64,000 nt of DNA from Theobroma cacao (taxonomy: Eukaryota > Streptophyta > Magnoliopsida > Malvales > Malvaceae): assembly GCF_000208745.1 (NCBI RefSeq), contig NC_030858.1, positions 31,384,171 to 31,448,170 on the forward strand, written 5' to 3'. Positions 36,786 to 46,442 of this stretch are shown here, one piece after another. The notes below the pieces were generated by a model. The model was not told the origin of the DNA. It saw only the letters and a list, made by a program, of their open reading frames with translations, and ran no database searches. Made by a program: the position numbers and the translations under genes. Within the stretch, counting starts at the first letter, position 1. Each line of letters begins with the position of its first letter.

Positions 36786-39152
36786 ATGCACGTAAAACCG
36801 TGTCACTGTAACCTAACCAAAACTCTACTCTCACTCTGCTCCAAATCCAACTCTTTTCTACACATCAAACAAACTCACGCCTTAGCCATTCTCCATGGCG
36901 TCCTCCCCACCAATGTTCCTCTCTCCGCCGCTCTCATTCTCCGCTACGCCACCTTCAATTCCCCTTCGAATTGTCACCTTTTATTCCAACAAACTCTTCC
37001 GTATTCTCAAACACCCTTCTTATGGAATACCTTCATCCGTGCTTTGTCCGTTGCTAGAATTTATCACGACGGATTTCAATTTCATATTTATAATACAATG
37101 CTTCGAACCGGAATAAAACCGGATGATCATACTTTTCCTTTTATTCTCAAGGCCTGTGCCGATGCCTTTTGTTTTCAAAAGGGTTTGGAGATTCATGGGA
37201 CTGTTATTAAAACTGGGTTTGGTTCAGATATTCTATTAGGGAATACCCTTTTGTTGTTTCATGGTAATTTTGGGGGTTTGAACGAAGCGAGGAAAGTGTT
37301 TGATGAAATGCGTGACAGAGATGTTGTGTCGTGGAATACGGTTCTTGGGGTTGTTTCCATTAATGGCAGTTACTTGGAGGCGCTTAATTTGTTCTCCCAG
37401 ATGAATTTGAATTCTGGGATTAGGCCCAACACGGTTACTTTTGTCAGTTTGTTGCCTGTTTGTGGAGGGGTTGGAGATGACGGGTTGGTGAGGCAGATTC
37501 ATGGGACTGTTGTTAAGGTTGGTTTAGAATTTGAGGTTGGTATTGGGAATGCATTGGTTGATGCATATGGGAAATGTAGGAATGCGAAGGACTCGGAGCG
37601 AGTTTTTGATGAAATGGTGGAAAAGAATGTGGTTTCTTGGAATGCCAGAATTACTAGTCTAGCTTACGTGGGACTTAATAAGGATGCGTTGGATATGTTT
37701 AGGTTAATGATGAAGGTAGGGCTGACACCTGATTCCATCACTATTTCAAGTATGATACCGGTGCTGGTTGAATTAGAATATTTCAATTTAGCAAAGGAGA
37801 TTCATGGTTTCAGTTTGAGAATTGCTATTGAACATGATGTTTTCATTTCGAACTCATTGATTGATATGTATGCAAAATCAGGTCATTCAAGTGCAGCTTC
37901 AAATGTGTTTCAGAAAATGAAGGTGAGAAATGTTGTTTCATGGAATGCCATGGTTGCCAATTTTGCTCAAAATAGGCTTGAATTAGAAGCTATAGCACTA
38001 CTAAGAGAAATGCAAACTCATGGTGAGTTTCCAGATTCTATTACCTTAACAAATGTTCTTCCAGCTTGTGGACGAGTAGGGTTTCTTCAAAATGGAAAAG
38101 AAATTCATGGTAGGACAGTTCGTCTGGGGTCCAACTTTGATCTGTTTGTTTCCAATGCTCTGACAGACATGTATGCAAAATGTGGATACTTAAATCTTGC
38201 TGAAAATGTCTTTAAGAACTCCCTTAAGGATGTAGTCTCTTACAATATTTTGATTGTAAGCTATTCTCAAACTAGTGATTGGTCAAAATCTGTGAGTTTA
38301 TTCTCAGAAATGGGGCTCATCAGCATCAACCATGATGTAGTTTCATTCATGGGTGTTATTTCGGCCTGTGCAAATCAAGCTGCTTTCAAGCAAGGGAAAG
38401 AGATTCATGGACTGGCAGTAAGAAAGCATGCTCATACTCATCTCTTTGTTGCTAACTCCCTTTTGGACTTCTATGTTAAATGTGGACGAATTGACTTAGC
38501 TAGTAAGGTCTTTGACCAGATTCAATGCAAGGACATAGTGTCATGGAATGCTATGATATTAGGTTATGGAATGCTAGGTCAATTAAATATAGCCATCAGC
38601 CTTTTTGAAGCAATGAGGAAAGATGGCATTGAATATGATTCAGTTTCATATATTGCAATTCTATCAGCTTGTAGCCATGGAGGATTAGTAGAGAAAGGGA
38701 GGGAATACTTCGAAGAAATGAAGGCTCAGAAAATTAAGCCAACACATATGCACTATGCATGTATGGTCGATCTACTTGGCCGGGCTGGCCTACTGCAAGA
38801 AGCAGCTGAACTTATTAAAAGCCTGCCCATTACCCCAGATGCTAATATTTGGGGTGCTTTACTTGGAGCATGCAGAATCTTCGGAAATGTTGAGCTAGGG
38901 TGTTGGGCTGCTGAGAATTTGTTCAAGTTAAAGCCCCAGGATAGTGGATACTATACAATTCTTTCAAACCTGTTTGCTGAAGCAGGGAAATGGGATGACG
39001 CAAACAGGATTAGGGAACTGATGAAATTGAGGGGAGCAAGGAAGAACCCTGGCTGTAGTTGGGTTCATATCCAGGACCAAGTACATGCTTTTGTGGCTGG
39101 ACAAAGACTGGAGAAATTGGATCCAGCTCTCTGGCTTGCTGAGTACAGTTAA
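36786..39152 (+). CDS. PLS-class PPR protein with E/E+ domain, intronless
   Basis: A single open frame of 788 aa. Tandem pentatricopeptide motifs run from about residue 77 to 665, with the PLS-class periodicity marked by repeated (K/D)xVVSWNxx, IHGxxxKxG and xNxLxDxYxKCG phrases. Residues about 666-765 form the E and E+ region (IWGALLGACR, then YYTILSNLFAEAGKWDDA, then PGCSWVHIQDQVHAFVAG). There is no C-terminal DYW domain. Proteins of this class act in mitochondria or plastids, where each binds a specific RNA and directs C-to-U editing, usually with a partner that supplies the deaminase. The N-terminus (Ser, Asn, Lys and Thr-rich, few acidic residues) is compatible with an organelle transit peptide. 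The intronless structure is normal for this family. I cannot assign an orthologue or an editing site. Confidence 0.95.
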   Translation: MHVKPCHCNLTKTLLSLCSKSNSFLHIKQTHALAILHGVLPTNVPLSAALILRYATFNSPSNCHLLFQQTLPYSQTPFLWNTFIRALSVARIYHDGFQFHIYNTMLRTGIKPDDHTFPFILKACADAFCFQKGLEIHGTVIKTGFGSDILLGNTLLLFHGNFGGLNEARKVFDEMRDRDVVSWNTVLGVVSINGSYLEALNLFSQMNLNSGIRPNTVTFVSLLPVCGGVGDDGLVRQIHGTVVKVGLEFEVGIGNALVDAYGKCRNAKDSERVFDEMVEKNVVSWNARITSLAYVGLNKDALDMFRLMMKVGLTPDSITISSMIPVLVELEYFNLAKEIHGFSLRIAIEHDVFISNSLIDMYAKSGHSSAASNVFQKMKVRNVVSWNAMVANFAQNRLELEAIALLREMQTHGEFPDSITLTNVLPACGRVGFLQNGKEIHGRTVRLGSNFDLFVSNALTDMYAKCGYLNLAENVFKNSLKDVVSYNILIVSYSQTSDWSKSVSLFSEMGLISINHDVVSFMGVISACANQAAFKQGKEIHGLAVRKHAHTHLFVANSLLDFYVKCGRIDLASKVFDQIQCKDIVSWNAMILGYGMLGQLNIAISLFEAMRKDGIEYDSVSYIAILSACSHGGLVEKGREYFEEMKAQKIKPTHMHYACMVDLLGRAGLLQEAAELIKSLPITPDANIWGALLGACRIFGNVELGCWAAENLFKLKPQDSGYYTILSNLFAEAGKWDDANRIRELMKLRGARKNPGCSWVHIQDQVHAFVAGQRLEKLDPALWLAEYS

Positions 39153-39893
39153 ATTTTGTTGTGATCATTTTAAGATTTAGTTTGGCTGTTCATCTGATGA
39201 GATTTTTATTGAAGGAGAGCTTCAGCAGTTCTTTGTTCTCTTGTTAAGGAATTTTTAGGTGTGCATGGAAATCTATCCATCTCTCTTAATCTACCTTAGT
39301 TGAAAAGTAAGTCCTGGCGAACTCGGTTATCATTTTTTGTTTTTTGTGATTTGTATGGGCATTATTAACGTATCACATTATTCTTTTCTGCGTATTGTCA
39401 GGGAGAGAGAGAGACGAGCGGAGGGAGGAGGGAGAGTTTACGGTCGGCATGGCCACACCCGGCGGCCAGATTCGATGCTGTAAGGTTGTTTCACTGGGGC
39501 AGAGATGGAGAGTTCTGATCGCAGTTACTGTCGGCCAAAGCCCGATGGGACTAGGTTCCACACTGTTCAGCATTATTTGACACCGCAGGAGCTCCTACAT
39601 CTCCCCAGTTCTGGCCTGCAACTGCCAACTGGCAAAAGGTGGAAAGGGAAAATTAAATGCCAAAAATGGGAGGCCAAAAAAGAAAAATCAAGGTAGTGTA
39701 AATAGTTTGTAAAATTAATTAATTAATTAGTCTATTAAAATTAAATTTTCTTTTAACTGCGATTGAGCTATATTTAGTTTAGTTTATTAGGTTGAGTTAT
39801 GTTAATTTATTTAGAGCCAAAAATTGACTTAAATATTCTTCTTTGTATTAACATATAAGATTTTGTAATTTATTTTGGCTGATATATATCAAT
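39153..39893. other. PPR 3' flank and unexplained GC-richer island
   Basis: Bases 39395-39690 are markedly GC-richer than the surroundings (phrases such as ACACCCGGCGGCCAG and TCGGCCAAAGCCCGATGGG). Short overlapping open frames exist in two frames on the + strand, but I recognise no protein family. It could be a gene fragment carried by a transposon or a decayed exon. Bases 39700-39893 return to AT-rich spacer. Confidence 0.45.
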
Positions 39894-40279
39894 GAGAAAA
39901 TTGTGAAAAATGACTTTCATAAAAAGGTGATTTAAAAAATGACTTTTTTAGTCATTTTTTGACACGACTTGACAACAATACTCTTTAATCCAATTAATTC
40001 AAATGACGGGGCGTCTGAGTTTCTTTCTTTTTGCTCTCTCGCTATTCAGCTTAAAATTTCAAAATTAAATCTCCATTTAGATTTAGCTATCCCTCCGTCC
40101 AGCTCTCCTACGCCATCGAAGTTTATATCGGCAGCCAACTTTCTTACGATCTCAAAGTGCAGAGATGACATCAAGGTATTTGTTATGGGTTTTTACGTTT
40201 ATTTAGGGTTATTCATAGAACGAAAAAGTTGATTGGTAAATTATATGAGTTTGGAAACTTAAATCTGGCTGGGGGTAGC

Positions 40280-40640
40280 GAAATCAATCAGTTTATAGGC
40301 GATGCGTGAATATTTGTTAGGCATTGAGTCACTAGATATTAAGGTATGTGACTGGATATTAGGAATCGTTACCTGTTTATTTGGCATTAAGTGCCTAAAT
40401 ATTTGTTGAGCATTGCGTGAGCTCTTTATAGGCATTACGTGACTGAATATATATTGAGCGTTGCGTGATAGTTACTACGTGACTGAATATTATCTGACTG
40501 AATATTTGTTGAGCATTGCGTGAGTTCTTTATAGGCATTACGTGACTGAATATTGTTAGCGTTGCATGACAGACGTTACGTGATTGAATATTTGTTGAGC
40601 ATTGTGTGATCTATTTGTAGGCATTGCGTGACTTTAGCTA
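40280..40640. repeat. Left subterminal array of GCGTGAC/GAATATT words
   Basis: A motif reading GGCATTACGTGACTGAATATTTGTTGAGCATTGCGTGA in pieces recurs with variation about seven times. The core GCGTGA or ACGTGAC appears roughly every 25-50 bp. It lies about 0.4 kb inside the left end of the element at 39894-44254. Confidence 0.75.
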
Positions 40641-41058
40641 CCTAATGCTGAAGGTGATTCTCTACTGATTATCTTCAATAACCTAATAAGCTCTAATGTA
40701 ATTCTTGAAGTTTATATATAATTTCAGACTTGTATAGTAGCAATAGTATTAGATTTTGGTTGGTTTACCATGATACCTAAATTAAAAAAAAAAAAAAGAG
40801 AAAAGCGAAAATGATAACGAATTTCTTGGAAAAGAGAAAAGATGTAACATTAAAATCCTTTTTGATTAGTGAAAAAGAGAGAAAACCTTTAAGCTGCTTT
40901 TTGTTGAGAATTTCTTGAAAAATGATGTTTGGCCTGACTTTTACTTTTAAGAGGTAGATAGGATGAAAGGGCAGGCCGAACAAGTACTTAATAACCAATT
41001 CAGCCCTCCTTCATTGCACTGATATGGTTGTAGAAAACGAAGAGTCAACTTTCATACC

Positions 41059-41066
41059 TATAAATA
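41059..41066 (+). promoter_or_regulatory. TATA box upstream of the 74-aa open frame
   Basis: TATAAATA within CCTATAAATAAAGG lies 63 bases before the ATG at 41130. This spacing would give a transcription start at about 41090-41100 and a short AT-rich leader. The identification rests on match and spacing only. Confidence 0.5.
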
Positions 41067-41129
41067 AAGGGAACCATTAACCATTTGAATCAAATTCAAT
41101 TATCTTAATCAATCTCAAATAATTGAAAA

Positions 41130-41354
41130 ATGACCTCTAAAGATTCAAGAGTCGAGAAAGGGAAAGAGGCAGCCTCCGAAGAGGAGGAGGTGCCTTTGAG
41201 TGTGAGGGAACAGTTGCACATATTCCAGCAAGAGATTCAAGTCCTCATCGACAACCTGATGCAAAGGACTTTTGACTTGGAGGCTATCATCTTGAGTAAC
41301 GAAAATATTCTCGCCAAGATAGAGTTCAAAGTAGATGAGCTTATGAAGAAATGA
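41130..41354 (+). CDS. Small acidic, probable coiled-coil protein of unknown function, inside the MULE
   Basis: An intact 74-aa frame starts MTSKDSRVEKGKEA and ends VDELMKK. Residues 16-22 are acidic (EEEEVP region). From about residue 24 the sequence is strongly helical with leucine/isoleucine spacing compatible with a coiled coil (LSVREQLHIFQQEIQVLIDN, then LEAIILSNENILAKI). No family was recognised. It has a TATA box at 41059, a short leader, no upstream ATG close by, and AATAAAA signals at about 41413-41427, so it has the layout of a complete tiny gene. It lies between the left array and the 197-bp repeat of the element, so it is either an element-encoded accessory protein or a captured gene fragment. 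It could also be chance; expression is unknown. Confidence 0.5.
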   Translation: MTSKDSRVEKGKEAASEEEEVPLSVREQLHIFQQEIQVLIDNLMQRTFDLEAIILSNENILAKIEFKVDELMKK

Positions 41355-41960
41355 ACTACGGTTCATTTTTTTTATATCATCTCTTTGTATTTCTCGGGGG
41401 GGGGGTCTTTTTAATAAAATTTGAATAAAATTATAGCAATTTTTAAATTTTCATTGAGCACATATTTTGTTGAGTTATTTTCTTCGTTTAAGTTATATTA
41501 TGCTGAATAACTTCGTGAGTGGATGTTAGGCATTGGGTGACTTATTATTAAGTATTAGGTGACTTATTATTAGGTATTGGGTGACTTATTATTAGGTATT
41601 GGGAGAATGGGTTATACGCGGTGCGTGAATTGTGCTATGCATATCTTCTGTTGAGACATTGCGTGAGTGGTTTATATGTATATAGAATAGAGTACCTATG
41701 GTGACGTGGTGTTATGTATTGCGTGACGTTGGGCCAGTACGTGACTGTTTAAGTTGGCATAACGTGAGTGGATATTAGGCATCGATTGACTTATTATTAG
41801 GTATTGCGAGACTAATGGTGCGTGACTAGTGCAATTCACCTATTGTTTAGAGGCTTATTATTCATTGGGTGACTTATTCTTAGGTGTTGCGAGCATGACG
41901 GTGCGTGACTGATTTGTGCAATTTATGTGTTGCTTTTAGGCTTTTGTTCAGTAGTTTTTT

Positions 41961-42728
41961 AGGCAGTGCGTGACTGGTTTTTATATATTGCGTTACCTGT
42001 TGAAGCGAGAGTGGTGGCGCGTGACTTGTGCAATTCATGTGTTATTTTGAGGTTTTTGTTCAGTAGTTTTTTAGGCTTGCACATATGTATGGAGTCTGAC
42101 CGTGGATTACTTGTGCAATTCATCTGTTGCTTTGAGGCTTTTGTTCAGTAGTTTTTTAGGCAGTGCGTGACTGGTTTTTATATATTGCGTTACCTGTTGA
42201 AGCGAGAGTGGCGGCGCGTAACTTGTGCAATTCATGTATTGTTTTGAGGCTTTTGTTCAGTAGTTTTTTAGGCTTGCGCATATGTGTGGAGTTTGACTAT
42301 GGATTACTTGTGCAATTCATGTGTTACTTTGAGGCTTTTTTTCAGTAGTTTTTTAGGCATGCGTGACTGGTTTTTATATATTACGTTACCTGTTGAAGCG
42401 AGAGTGGTGACGCGTGACTTGTGCAATTCATGTGTTATTTTGAGACTTTTGTTCAGTAGTTTTTTAGGCTTGCGCATATGTGTGGAGTCTAACCGTAGAT
42501 TACTTGTGCAATTCATGTATTGCTTTGATGCTTTTGTTCAGTAGTTTTTTAGGCAGTGCGTGACTGGTTTTTATATATTGCGTTACCTGTTGAAGCGAGA
42601 GTGGTGGTGCATGACTTGTGCAATTCATGTGTTGTTTTGAGGCTTTTGTTCAGAGTTTTTTAAGCTTACACATATGTTTGGAGTTTGACCGTGGATTACT
42701 TGTGCAGTTCACCTCTTGTTTTTTAGGT
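41961..42728. repeat. 197-bp tandem repeat, about 3.9 copies
   Basis: Copies start with AGGCAGTGCGTGACTGG (or a close variant) at 41961, 42158, 42355 and 42551, giving periods of 197, 197 and 196 bp. A partial preceding copy begins at about 41895. Each unit contains TATATATTGCGTTACCTGTTG, GCGCGTGACTTGTGCAATTC and TTGTTCAGTAGTTTTTTAGG in pieces. Copies are about 90 percent alike by eye. Open frames across the copies are repeat by-products since the period is not a multiple of three. Confidence 0.92.
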
Positions 42729-42774
42729 GGTAGCGCTTTTTCTCCACTTCTCCCGCAGCAGGAGGTTCGAAACC
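42726..42774 (+). other. tRNA-like A-box/B-box pair (possible SINE head or decayed tRNA)
   Basis: GGTGGTAGCGC is followed 28 bases later by GGTTCGAAACC (42764-42774), a perfect match to the RNA polymerase III B-box GGTTCGANNCC. The intervening bases do not fold into a full tRNA cloverleaf. It lies just after the tandem repeat. Confidence 0.35.
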
Positions 42775-43359
42775 CCTCAGTAAGTAATCTACGGTCAAAC
42801 TTCACGCGTATGTGCCCTATGGGAATGCATTCCACTCGACGATGTTCTCGACTAGCGACAACAACCTTTGTTTGATTCGACATACATCATGTGCTCGAAG
42901 CATGTTCTCTTAAAGTTTTTCAGCTCGTTCACTTGACACAGCATATCACATATCACGTGCAGATGCGACCACTTACAGTGGATGTTAATGCCCGCATTGA
43001 ACCCCCACTAGTGCTTCGGCACACAAAGCAAGGACTCCACGTTTTCCTACTCTATTCCTATGCTGGCCAACTGCAACATAAAATAGATAACATTCCCATT
43101 TTAGTCATGTCAATACCATCATTGTAGATTAACAAAAAAACTAGAGGATTTTTTGAGAAATGACCCTCCTCATAAGCTCACTCAAAAAATAAATAATCAT
43201 AACAATATTTTTAACTGTTTTTAGACATCCCTGAAACAGAATAATTAATCCAAGTGTGGAGCATGGATTATTAAGTAAATCAACATATACACATTAAAGC
43301 ATTACAGTTGACCAAAAATAATATAGAATGAACCCATGCAGATAAATTTCAAGCAGTTA

Positions 43360-43670
43360 TGACACTCGTGCAATTTTTTACAACAATAGTCACGCAATTA
43401 CTAACATTAAATCACACAAGTCACGCAATTCTAAGAACAACTAATCAAATCACACACACACTAACTGATAACATAGAAACCAGTCACGTAATAACCTATC
43501 AATCAGTCACACTAAGTTGAATCCTTTTTCAATCACGCAACCCCAACGTGACCCCATGCCAAAATCCACTCACGCAAAATGTGCCAACCATCTAAGTACG
43601 CTCTCACTCACGCAATATCTAAACCCTCAACTGAATTCTTAATACATATATATCAACCAGTCACGCATGA
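43360..43670. repeat. Right subterminal array of TCACGCAA words
   Basis: AGTCACGCAATT and related words (TCACGCAA, GTCACGTAA, ACTCACGCAA) occur about eleven times. They are the reverse complement of the GCGTGAC words of the left array, so the two arrays are arranged symmetrically in the element. Confidence 0.75.
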
Positions 43671-44254
43671 CCGGTCACCTTTTCACCCCTAAACACCAAC
43701 AATACCACCTTCATGTTTATATTCAAAAATTTCAAACAACAAAAATATCAATATGAACGTGCAATATGTATAGGTTTATACTCAAAAACCTTAACCCTAA
43801 ACATGAACGATAACCATTTTGTCAAAAACCTCCACATGGTTCAAAATAAAATAAAAAAATTCATAAAAAAAATATTATACCTTTCTTAGCGTAATGTCAA
43901 CTTCCTCACACTACTCAATATGTGAACTACCTTTGTGCGAATAATAACCACTCCTAAAGGCTCCTACTACTGCAAAAATGCTCGGAAGTTGAACTGTCGA
44001 GGAATGCTTTTGCAGACTTGCTTCTGAGGATATGTACGGTTTCTCGATGAAACCGAAGAGTTGTGGTCCACATAAAGGGTACACTTGACCCATTAATAGG
44101 TTTCAGGTTGAGGTGCGGAGCCTAGCGAATGGGTCGGTTTTATTAAGGATAATTTTGTCTAATTTTTTTTCTCTTGGATAAAAACAGTTAAAATTATAAA
44201 GAGGATCATTCTAAAAAACGCCTTATGCTTGGGGCCCATTTATGAAAAGCACTC

Positions 44255-46442
44255 TATATTAATACACAATATTTATTCATGTTTATTTAATAAAATTATA
44301 AATTCAGAGAATTTTTTTTCTTACAAAAATAATTGCACTTTAGGGAATCTAACCTTGATTGTTCATGCCATGTAAATTCCTTTGAATATTCATCCAATAT
44401 AATATAATTTCTGCAATTTAGTTTATTATAGTGAAGTACATTAATATATGCACATAAGTTTGTCTTCACATCAAATTTGACATGTTGGACCCACCCTCCA
44501 TCAACCCCAACATTTCCTATTCCTTCTGTTTTTCCAAATTCTCAAGAACCAGTATTTTCTTATTTTTGCAGCCTTGAAAAAAAAAATTTCTCATTAAGAT
44601 GATAATTTATATATTCTCTGTCCTCTATATTTATCAAAAAAAAAAAAGAGTTAAAAAGGATATTCAAATAAATACTAAAAAGAAGGATTGGAATTAAATT
44701 ATAAGAGTCTAAGTTCTGCGTGCTCAGAGTATGATAGGTAAGGTGGTGAAGGAATGAAAGGAGCAAGGTAATAAATGAGAAAGAGACTGTGATACGGATT
44801 GACAAGGAGCAACAAGGAAAGAGCAGACTAGTTTAACACGAAACAAGAAGGAAGGCAGCAATTCACGGAAGAAAGACTATGGGTTTAGCCGCCACACCGA
44901 GGCCTCCGTTAAAGGGTATTGCAAAACTTTTTAAGCGATCCCTCGAACGCATGGAAACTTGTGCATTTTGTTTTTATATGTATTAAATTTATGTGATTCT
45001 TACTTCCTTGATCGTCTATTGCGTGAAAGTTTCTTAGTAAACGTTCAACAATATAAAGAATGACCAAAGGGGGTTTCGTGGTAACAAGCAAAGAAGAACA
45101 AGAAAGGTTTCTAGCCAATCAAATTCATCGGTGAGATTTTCCTCTCACCGCGTAATTTTTGTCCATAAATTAGCTGCAAAGTGTTGGAGAGGAAAGACAA
45201 GCACTTGATTTCTTTTCTTGGAATGAAAGCGGTTGTGGGCTAAAAGGACAGGTGTGAGTTGAAGCATGGCACTAAGCAAGAGGAATGAAATGAGGAACAA
45301 GAGAACAAGGGATGGAATAAATGAGGAACAGGAGAGATAGCATCAAAACATAAGCAAAGACAAGGTTAGAGAAAATTTTGAATCCATTGGATTTGAATGT
45401 GAACAAAAATATTTAGCTTATATAACATGCTTTTTTCTTTTTCTTTTTTTTTTTTCATATTTTGTAGTGTTTTTTTCCACATTCAAATTCAATGGCTTCA
45501 ATTTTGGCTCACTTGGTTTTGTCATGGTCTGATGCAATTCTTTTTGTTCCTCCTGTATTTCTTCCTTCTGTTGTCTTTTGTGAGCAAGGACTACACACAA
45601 AGGCAGACTTGAAATTGTCCCGAAAAAGAATTTATCTTCGGGTAAAGAGCAGTATCCTTTCCCTTTATCACTCTCCTCATCCACTATCTTTGTAAGTGCA
45701 GGCCATGCTCGTGGTGTCAACCATTTTATGCCTCTTTTAGGCATCCTTCTCAAGGTAAGTGTATTTTCATTTTTGTTTTGCACATGTGATTTTGAACTAC
45801 ATCATAAGAGATCATCCTCTCCAATTCCATAAAACTCACCTCTTTTATCTCAAATTACCGTCTCTGATTTCAAACTGCTGAGGAACAGCAATAATTACAT
45901 CAGAAGCTGTAATTATGATTTCACTTCCATAAGAGAAAAAAGGAATAAAATGATTACATAGTTTTAAGAATGTCTCTAGCATTGCTGCTAATAAAATTGC
46001 CTCAATGAATTTAGAGAAACTCACAATTCCAGCAAAATTCCAAAGCCTTGGCCTCCATGCTTGACCTCAAACTCAGCTTGCTCGGTTTCGGAGATTCATG
46101 CATACAGTGAGATTCCTATCACCTCTGACTTGATCCGCCGCCTCCTTTAGCCAAGAGATTATCTATGAACAATCTCCTAGAACTCTTTTAGCATTATCAT
46201 TCCTAGCACAGACATCAAAAAGTGGTCAAATGTGCTGCCATACTTGGATTCCCGATTGCTTGCAATGCGCATCTCAGCACTAAAGAGAGGATACATGAAA
46301 TTTCTTCTGTTTCAATGCTAGTGCCTCACACTCTGTCAAAAGCCATGGTTAGCGTTTACCATACCTTGCGCTTCAATGACCTGTCTCGCACTAAGTACAA
46401 TAAAGTTAGAATCAGACGGAAGTTTGAAAATTGCTGTGACTG
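44255..46442. other. Spacer with possible gene relics
   Basis: No intact gene is supported. Bases 44879-44985 read MGLAATPRPPLKGIAKLF on the + strand, and 45061-45131 read TKGGFVVTSKEEQERFLANQ in another frame, both protein-like but unassigned; they may be exons of a decayed gene. Bases 45999-46440 are less AT-rich and contain an open frame at 46222-46455 with no known motif. The downstream end of the minus-strand glycosyltransferase gene lies here. Confidence 0.45.
44879..45132 (+). pseudogene. Possible relic of an unidentified gene
   Basis: A start codon at 44879 opens a 35-codon frame (MGLAATPRPPLKGIAKLFKR...) with low AT bias compared with its surroundings. After about 110 bases a second protein-like stretch appears, RLLRESFLVNVQQYKE, then with a one-base shift TKGGFVVTSKEEQERFLANQ, ending at GT (45131). 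The composition looks coding, but I could not name the family. A real small gene with an intron between the parts is also possible, though the internal stop and shift argue against it. Confidence 0.3.

Larger units (their letters stand above)
39894..44254. mobile_element. 4.36-kb MULE-like element with motif arrays and a small gene
   Basis: TATATCAAT at 39885-39893 and TATATTAAT at 44255-44263 form a 9-bp target duplication with one mismatch. The termini are inverted GAG...CTC, and both carry a degenerate inner block (AAGGTGATTTAAAAAATGACTTTTTT on the left; the reverse complement of the right reads AAGGCGTTTTTTAGAATGATCC in pieces). The left end also matches the GAGAAAATTGTGA terminus of the element at 3044. 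Inside are GCGTGAC-word arrays near both ends, in opposite orientation, a 197-bp tandem repeat and a small open frame with its own promoter-like sequence. A second terminus-like sequence occurs at about 43143, so the right 1.1 kb may be a nested or fused unit. No transposase was recognised. Confidence 0.7.

Noticed and set aside
40777..40998. 73-aa minus-strand frame in the large MULE
   Set aside because: Low-complexity, phenylalanine and lysine-rich, no start context; likely chance.
41966..42875. Repeated 61-86 aa open frames MRDWFLYIALPVEARV...
   Set aside because: They are translations of the 197-bp tandem repeat, whose period is not a multiple of three; no conserved frame.
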